64,000 bases of DNA from Struthio camelus. Lineage: Eukaryota > Chordata > Aves > Struthioniformes > Struthionidae. The stretch is from positions 5,082,001-5,146,000 of the forward strand of contig NC_090967.1 of assembly GCF_040807025.1 (NCBI RefSeq). The letters run 5' to 3'. Of the stretch, positions 56,691 through 64,000 are shown piece by piece (positions within the stretch are counted from its first letter, which is position 1; each line of letters opens with the position of its first letter). Under the pieces are notes generated by a model that saw only the letters and a program-made list of their open reading frames with translations, made no database searches and was not told the DNA's origin. A program made the translations under genes and the position numbers.

Positions 56691-58780
56691 CAAATGGAGC
56701 TACGCTGTATTATAATTGCATAAATGAGAGCAGAGTCTGATCTACTCTAAATGTGAATTTCCCAGGGCGTTTCTGTGTCAGAGCACCTCCTTCCCACAGG
56801 GAAGCGATTAGGAGCTTTGCCATCAATTTCGATGGGGAATTTTCCTCTAAATCCTGGAACTGAACCCTAAGTTTGACAGCCGCTGTGTCACACACCCAAG
56901 GTACAGAAGGCCCTTTTCCTTCATAAGAGGAGCTAACAAGCCAGTACCCCCTCCATCATATCACCTAGCATACGAATATCATGCATTGGCTTAAAAGAAA
57001 GTCAAGAACAGAAGGAGCTCAGCCTTGCCCTGCCAAACTCCTACTCCAAAGTTTCTCTTGGTTTCAGAAGGGCCCTGATATTTTCCACTTGTGTTGCACG
57101 CGTTATTTATAACCCAAGTCTTTCTGTAGCCTTTCACTTCCTACAAATCTTGCTCCCTTGCTGCCTTTCTGACTCCCCTTGTTCAGTTGGAATTGGAAAC
57201 GTTAGGAATGATACAATGATTCTCTGGCAGATAAGGCTGTCTCTGTTCCGGTGGCCACACTGCTAGGCATAGCTTGGGTTATTACTAATAACTAATAAGA
57301 TGGTTATTCCCAGCAATGTGAGCAATCAAATGGATTTACTCCTCCCCGTTGAAGCTGCTTATTTCATTGCTAGCGGGAAAATAAGGCCATGTAGAGTCAT
57401 TTGTGGCAGTTGCAAAGGCTTTTCTGAGTAGATATACGAGCTATGTTGCCATAGCTTCTAGGAGGACTTTGAACCCAGCTCATCCATCTGGCTTCGCCAC
57501 CTCTCGCTTGTGTTCCTTGCTGTCCTCTGTGAGCCACCATTTCGATGGAGCGTGCACGGGGATTGCTCTCGCTCTGGATCTGACAAGTATCATACAAGCT
57601 CAGCTAACCCTTAAAACACTTGCCTCCTGACTGCCAGCTATAACATATGAAGCGTGGATATTCCAATTCAGTTCTCAAAGAGGAGTTCTGCTATGAAAAC
57701 ATGCAGCTTGATTCTTTGTTTCCCAGGGCCTGGGGAAATGCAAAGCTGATGTGCAATAAAAGCGGCTACATCAGTAGTGTATCACTTTACATTGATTTGA
57801 CTTGGCATTTTAAATGAAGACATACCCCTTCCATATGCATTTGCAGGACTCCTGTGTGTTTAATTTCACCATCTCTTTAGGTTCCTTTACAATTTTAAAT
57901 ATTTCTCTGAATTTACAACATTTAGCACCAGATACAGGAAGACAACAATGGCAGGAATAACAACAACAACACACTTACAAGGCTATCAGTATTAGGAGCA
58001 CATTAAGCGGCAAACTGAAATTTCAGCATCTCTATGCTTCTCTCACCGCATCATCTCTGCCCTGTGTGGAGAGACTGGAAATTACCCCATGGGCTTGGTC
58101 TGCAGTATATAAAATGGAGCCTTGAAAAAACATGGCAATCATCAAATTTCCAGTGTAGGCGGCAATCTGTCTGTTAGGTTTGCACACATACACATTATCG
58201 GGGCCTGCGAGTGCCTAAAGGCAGTCTTACGCAGAGCAGCTCGGCAGCTCCTGCCTATAAAGCACAAAGGCACACCAGGTTCTCTTCTGTCTAATGCTTC
58301 ACAGCAAGCAGTAACTGAGCGGGACCCATCATGCAGTAACAAAGGCTGACATAAATACTTATTTGGGATTTTGTTCCCCATGGTTTTTATTCCACCGTGA
58401 AATCTGCGTTACAACTGGATCCTAATTGTTCATTTTAGCAGGCAAAGAGCAATCTGATACAGATTACAATACTCAAGGTAAAGCAGCAACGTCACAAAAT
58501 AGGTGCTGCCAGCCAAAGGCAGCCTGCTCGTCTCCAAGGGTTTTGACGCTGGGTGATTAAGCAACAGGGCACTGCTGCCTAAAATTAGCATAAACTCAGA
58601 AAAACCAGGACACTGGAAGTCTGGTTAACCAAAGCAAAAGTGCCAGAAACCCTTTTGTCAGGGCTCCCTGAGCATCTGAGGCAACAAAGTCCTGAAATCC
58701 CCTTTGAGGTGACATGCTACTGTCCTCCGGGAAGGGACACCTGGGAAGTGACACACCACAGGGCCAATATGGCACGATGG
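56691..58780. other. No gene recognised
   Basis: AT-leaning sequence. A TATATAAAA string at 58106-58114 lacks supporting promoter context. A weak MIR-like phrase lies near 57405-57485, and CACTTTACATTGATTTGACTTGG near 57783 may be another palindrome-family remnant. No open frame above 80 codons is of interest. Confidence 0.45.
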
Positions 58781-59115
58781 CCTGGCACAAAGGCCCTGCA
58801 AGGGAGCGTTTATGTTCCCTCATTACCAAGAGGTAACGAGGCATATCTGGCCTGAGCAAGCCTGTCTGAGGTAGCACAGCAGAGCCGCTCGGGGGGACAG
58901 AGCGCCTGAAAGCAGCACAGCGTTGCAGAGAAAGCCACATGGCTGAAAACCGGGCAGCACCTGGAAGGGGAGCACTTCCACGAGGGAACGTGGCACAGCC
59001 GGCCCAGCTGGGAAAAGCTAATGCAGCACAGCTGCCCTGTGCCACAGGGCCCTGCAAGGTGATGTGGGGCTGCAGCCCCATATTGGGGGTGTTCCCAAGC
59101 CCTCCTGGGGAAGGG
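58781..59115. other. GC-rich, repetitive-looking segment
   Basis: This 330-base segment is GC-rich with recurring GCAGCACAG, GTGCCA and CCACAGGGCC phrases. GGCCCTGCAAGG occurs at both 58792 and 59048. Composition differs from the flanks. A 175-codon minus-strand frame covers it, but has Ala/Ser/Pro-rich low-complexity character. It may be an unrecognised repeat (LTR-like or satellite-derived). No terminal repeats found. Confidence 0.35.
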
Positions 59116-60317
59116 GAAGCCATTATAAAGCAGCTTCAAAGGCAATGCAGTACAGCCTGCTTGGATCCTGAGAGCTCAGCTGGCATAGTGACTGTGTTGA
59201 ATTCTCCTGAATATGAAAAAAAAAAATGCTGTATTCCCAGGGCAGCCAGTGCAGACTCATTGATTAGAAGGCAGGGCAGGAAATTAAATGAGGCAGGTGA
59301 ATTAAAGCCAGATTTCAGAAGCTGCATCTGTTCCTCCGTTCCCTCTGGGTACAACACTGATGTAACTTTAAAAAGTAAATTTAGTGTTGAGGAAGGCTGC
59401 CAGGCTGCTGGTCCTGTAAACTGAAGTGCTTGATGCATCCATGACTCGGGCAGAGGCCAGGCACAGAAGAGCCTCTGAAGCAAGCCTAAGCCTGACCTGC
59501 CCTGCTGGAGCACAGCAGCTGGCAGAGATGGTCCTGCCTGGGCTTGTCTTCTGCTCATGAGGAAAAGGAGTTGGCTGGGAAGGCCCAAGACAGAGCTGAA
59601 TGCAGCAGCAAGCAGCAGTGCTCTTGGTAATCCCATCTGTGATGCCCCATCAATAGCAGGATCCCGGAGAGAAACAGCCCTGACAAGAAGAAAGCCCAGC
59701 AGTGGTGTGGCATGCAAAGAGACAAACATCTCCATCTTGCAACGTGCCCAGGCTGGAACACAGACAGGAGCATGCACACCCTTCAGCTTTGGTCTGGGGG
59801 CTTGTCCACACCTGTGTTCACAGGAAAAAAGAAAACATCCATTTCAGAGCAGTTCTCATTAGCGGACAGGATGTTCAGACATCCAACAAGAGCCCTGTAG
59901 TCTGCAGTCTGAGGAGTCTGGCTGTTTCATGATGGACCCACATAAGCGAGGAGGGACAGGACATCTCAAACAGGAGAGCCATTTTACCACCTAAGTGTAT
60001 GGATTTCAAACATACCTGTTTGGAGACCCAACCTGCTTCTTGGCCACGCTCAGGTAAACTCAAAATGCCTCAAAAATTAGATTATAAAGAGTGGCTATGG
60101 CTTCTTGTGTGAGCAGCTGAATGGTGCAATCCCAGGATGCAGCAAGCATTCAGGATGGCTGAAAATAAAAAGCAACAGGCAGGAGGAGGGAGGGGAGATG
60201 CCAGCAGAGGCAGTGTGGAATGCGTGAGTAAAAAAGAGGTTGTCCCACTGACTTCCCAGTCCTCCCATCAGTAGAGGGTGGCACAGTCCCATCCGTGCCA
60301 CCAACAGTCAAATACAT

Positions 60318-60337
60318 AAAAAAAAAAAAAAAAAAAA
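60318..60337 (+). repeat. Poly(A) tract, 20 A
   Basis: The longest homopolymer in the window. No retroposed body with a matching target-site duplication was found upstream. It faces a T15 tract 154 bases downstream. Confidence 0.95.
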
Positions 60338-60490
60338 CAGACATCTATTGTTCTTCAGAACAGAGCCTCTTTTTTGTGTATCTTGCATTAGATTATGGCA
60401 CAGAGGAGAAAAAACAGAAATAAGTCAAATAGACTTAGCTGGCTTTTCCTCTGTCCATGCTGTACCTGTGACTGTTTCCAGGTGGTTTGC

Positions 60491-60505
60491 TTTTTTTTTT
60501 TTTTT
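60491..60505 (+). repeat. Poly(T) tract, 15 T
   Basis: Fifteen T followed by CTTCTTTTTCCC. With the A20 at 60318 it forms a potential A:T inverted pair. The intervening 153 bases are not recognised as a retroposon. Confidence 0.9.
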
Positions 60506-60984
60506 CTTCTTTTTCCCATGCGATAAGATCCATCATTTGAAGGACAGCAACCAAACTGGCTCTTCTTGCTCTGGAGAAAGGCAGCAGTTGCACTTAGAAT
60601 AAAAGATTGTCAGGCAGATCTGAAGTGTCAATCAAAGCCTATCTCTGGAAAAAAAAACATTAGTCCAAGCAGCTCCCCACACCTCCACAGTTAATTCACT
60701 CTTTCCAGATATCCCCTGAGCTGCAAAAAGGCTTCCAGACCTGACCAGAACTGCCAGCTACAGGCAGTAGGTGTTTGAGTAGATACTGGACCTAATTCAA
60801 TATAGGTCAGTTTGACTTTTGCAGAGCAAGAGACTGTAATTATCAGGTCCAGAGAAGTAAATACTTTCTCCAAGACTTTGTCAGGAAAATTGTACATTTT
60901 ACGAGAACAGAGATATCAATTTAGGACTCTTGCTGAGTGTGTCCCATCTTCAGTGGCACGCCTCCACTTTAATAATAATATTAT

Positions 60985-61255
60985 CATTTAAATTATTATT
61001 TATGACTGCACCTAGGCTGCATGAGGCACTTTCCAAGTGCTCAGGAAAGTACTGGCTCTGCTCCAGGAAGCTCATTATTTCAGGACAGACAGACGCGCAG
61101 AGGCGCCGCATGGTCAAGCGGCAGAAATGCTGACCCAACAGCAGCAGTACATTCTCTTCTGTGCACCTAACTTGTTGGTTGACCTTGGAAAAGTCACATG
61201 CCTTCTTCCCATGTTTAGTCTCATCCCACCCTTTGTCCAGCTCAGGTGCTTAGAT
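60985..61255 (+). repeat. Old LINE/MIR-type composite
   Basis: An AT-rich lead (AATAATAATATTATCATTT) runs into TATGACTGCACCTAGGCTGCATGAGGCAC, resembling the sauropsid TTATTATGGTAGCGCCTAGGAGCCCC repeat tail. Further on, GTTGACCTTGGAAAAGTCACATGCCTTCTTCCCATG follows forward MIR (GTGACCTTGGGCAAGTCACTTAACC). This is probably two ancient insertions, abutting or nested. Confidence 0.45.
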
Positions 61256-64000
61256 GGAAAGATCTTCAGCTGTGATTGTGTTCGCATCTTTGTCTGTCTC
61301 AGAGTCTGTTTCTGTGCAATGCCTGGGGAAAGTGCTTGGGAAATACTTCTTGTTCCTGGAATGAACAACTTCTGGAAATGAGAAACTCCATTTTCATTGG
61401 CATTTCTTCAGAGGCTTTTATTGGGGAGGGGAAAAAAAATCAAACGCTTTCTCATTGCCAGAAAAATCTGGAAAGGCATATTTTTCAGTTGAACATCCAG
61501 AAAATGCAAGTTTGGGGGTTTTGGCAAAAGACAGTTACAGAAAATTGAAATTTTCTGGGAAAATTACTGCTGTGGTATTCATTTTTTCCTGAAAATAAAT
61601 CGGAACCAAAAAAACAAGTTGTTCTATAAGCAGGAAAACTGACGAAACTTGTTTTTTTTCTGATTTGGGTCTTACAACTGTTTTTATTTCCTCCCTTCTT
61701 GGTACTCCCAGCTCGCTGCAATATCCCCAGGGTGCCCTTATCCCCTTCAGACCTCCCCAGCAAAGTCTTCAGCTCTTTCTGAGATTTCTTGCTTTGCTGA
61801 CAAGGGGCAGCAAATGCAGTAGCTGGTTTGAAAATAGGCAGGAACTGATTGACCAACCGGTACTTTGATGCCAGCTGGTCACCTGGCTGTGGCATCTCAA
61901 AATAGATAAGGAAAAGAGATGTAATTACCTTTCCTTCAGTAGGACATTAACTTAAATATCTCTCTTCTATCCAGCTGCTGTTTTTTCATGAAAATTATAG
62001 GAATCTAGTGTCTGTGAGACCTCTCTCTTCCTATCAAACTGGGTTGAATCAGGCCAGCTGGTTCAGAACTTTTTGGAGCGGGAGGAAATGACACACACGG
62101 GAGGAACAACACAGGGAGGCTCATTTCCTTATAAACTTTGGCTCAAAAATGAGCCAGCTTTGGTATCTATCGCTATGGCAGATGAGGTAGTCACCATAAC
62201 AGTGACCAGCCAAGTCTCCGTCCTTTGGACCGATAAAGTCTATCAAGATGCAGGACTGTCTATTGTGCACTTACCACTTAATTTGCCGTACAGAGCCTTC
62301 GACCTGGAAATCAGGGTCCTGCTGCGCAGGAACTGCTCAGAAGCACAGTCAGCCCCTACCCTGAGTCACTTACAGCTGGATGGATGAAGAGTGAGAGAAA
62401 GGGAAGGATAAATTATCTCAGATTTACCAGTAGGAAAATAAGGCTAAGACCAGCAACTTACTGAGGAATCCTGTGAGAGGGCTGGAAGAAGGCTCAGATC
62501 TCCAGAGTCCCCATCTAGCGCCCTAAGCGAAGCCCACCTGGGCTCTGTCTCGCTTCGTCACTCAGGCAGAATTCACCCTTTCATAGGCATTTCGCTCTGC
62601 ATCACGGCCCTCGGGAGCTGAGTCAGTCTTATCCATGCTTTCCCTTTGGCAGCTCAGCTCACACGGCGCACTGATGAGGAAACGTTATTTGTAGTTTTGT
62701 TTGGGTTAATTATTCATGGGCACTGTGCTGAAAACACTCAGAACTGCTTCTGAACAGTCCTTGAGCTGGCGTGCAGGGAGGAACTTACCAAACGCTGATG
62801 GCCAGGCTGCATTTCCACAGCCAAGCTCTCTTCCATCTGCTTCCCTTCAGCCCTTGTCCCACTCCCCGTCTCTCATTGCTTTGGCTGTGCTCTTTGGCAT
62901 TATCTGAACAAGAAAGAGGCAAATACTTAGAGTACTGTAGACGTGCAATCAAAAATGGCATTTCACCAAGGAGGCACTGACCCAGTGGGGAGAATGCAGA
63001 CTTAGTCCTCTGACTGTTTTTCTTTAGTCACACTACACAGCTGAGCATAACCCACTTTTAGGGTTTTAGACCTGCTTCTCCTTACAGAAAAAGATGCCTT
63101 CGTCCCCCTCCAGCCAATCTGCAACTCTCTGGGAGCCTTTCCCATAGACGTGGGAAGTCATTTTTCATCTCAGAACAGGCAGCCTGTAGCTTTAGGGGCG
63201 CTTTGAGGATATTTGCAGTGAGCCAAGAGATGGAGCTTGAAGAGCCCTAGACATGCTCACCCCCATGCATTAGCACAAATGTTTTTCAGCCTATGGTTTC
63301 ATAAACGTTTTCTCACAGAGGCACAGACCCCACACAGAATGCTTAAGCTTAGTAAAAGTAGAATTATTTTCTTAGTTACTCTTCTGAAGACCCTTACAAG
63401 TTGTCTAGAGCTACCACCTGGGGTCTCCAGAACAGAGGCTGAAGCTGAAGCTCTTGGAAGTTTCTAGGGGTATGTCTTCAGGCCTAGTGTTTGCTTAGAG
63501 AGCTCATTATCATGACTTGGACTGTAACCAAGATAGTCCTGTAGGCAGTGGCTCTGCCAGGCAGCCACCCCACCCAGCCAAGCCAGTAAGTGCAGGGCAG
63601 AGTCTCTTGACTCCTGTGAGTTGCTCTTTGCAATTATGCAGACAAGAAACTGAGCTTAGGCTGCAAGACATTTGATCAGGATTTAGAGCAGTTCAGTTTA
63701 TGGGCTAGCATTTTTTGTTGGGTCCTAGTGAAGGACACTACAAGTCTACCTTAGTTGATATCACTTGCTGGCTTGCTTTTCTGCAAAACCCAGGCTGGGT
63801 TCATATTCCAGGACTTCTTTACTTCCCACTTGAGATTTCAGGGGATTGTAATAGCCAAGGATTTGCCGTGAGCCCACCCTGCAGCGCATCTGCCCTATAA
63901 AACACCAGGACGCAGGAGAGAACATTTATCCCAACTGGCAAAACCTTCAGCTAATATAAATCAGTATAGCTACAGAGAAGTCGAGGAAGCTGTGCCAGAT
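61256..64000. other. No gene recognised
   Basis: Mixed sequence. A 99-codon ATG-started plus-strand frame at 62088-62387 has balanced, protein-like composition but no recognised family (see findings). GCCCTATAAAACACC at 63892-63906 is a TATA-like string near the window end without further support. No RNA gene or clear repeat. Confidence 0.45.

Noticed and set aside
58106..58114. TATATAAAA as a core promoter
   Set aside because: AT-rich surroundings yield such strings by chance. There is no CpG island, GC box or downstream exon.
63892..63906. GCCCTATAAAACACC as a core promoter
   Set aside because: It has better flanking composition than the other TATA-like strings, but the window ends about 100 bases later, so no first exon can be assessed.

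Overview
This window looks like non-coding nuclear DNA from an amniote vertebrate. There is no bacterial-style gene packing and no long uninterrupted gene. What I can see is short decayed interspersed repeats, microsatellites, islands of retained CpG and AT-rich stretches. The fossil repeats include MIR-like tails and two families of short palindrome-like elements built on GGTGTAAATC/GATTTACACC and TTAGGTGC/GCACCTAA. I know both from turtle, crocodilian and, less often, bird genomes. I see no Alu, no L1 and no recognisable CR1 tail. My best guess is a slowly evolving sauropsid (crocodilian, turtle or bird), but the sequence alone does not settle the species.

Layout. Positions 1-1290 are unremarkable. 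A possible 32-base exon ends in a strong splice donor at 1330, followed by a 290-base cluster of six GATAA motifs. Positions 2.5-6 kb carry old repeats. Positions 6.1-9.0 kb are the most gene-like part. On the minus strand there is a possible terminal coding exon with acceptor, stop and ATTAAA signal (6093-6352), plus two weaker exon-like blocks. A 133-base direct duplication (7319-7451 and 8317-8449, 3 differences) lies in the same interval. Positions 9.5-23 kb are mostly featureless, with AT-rich islands. A CpG-island-like block lies at 23.28-24.01 kb, and a perfect 22-bp AT-rich stem at 26.44-26.52 kb. Positions 29-34 kb hold a TA microsatellite, more fossil repeats and a homeodomain-motif-rich patch. 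Positions 38-43.6 kb hold a clear MIR copy and more CpG-rich blocks. A back-to-back acceptor/donor site lies at 44414/44415. The remainder is old repeats, simple repeats and unannotatable sequence.

No complete gene or RNA gene can be assembled. The simplest reading is intergenic or deep intronic DNA with scattered candidate regulatory elements. The exon calls are low-confidence proposals that need homology or RNA evidence. Many open frames of 60-265 codons exist on both strands. The longest sit in CpG-rich blocks, overlap one another in several frames, and are best explained by a shortage of stop codons there. CpG counts were made by eye and are approximate.
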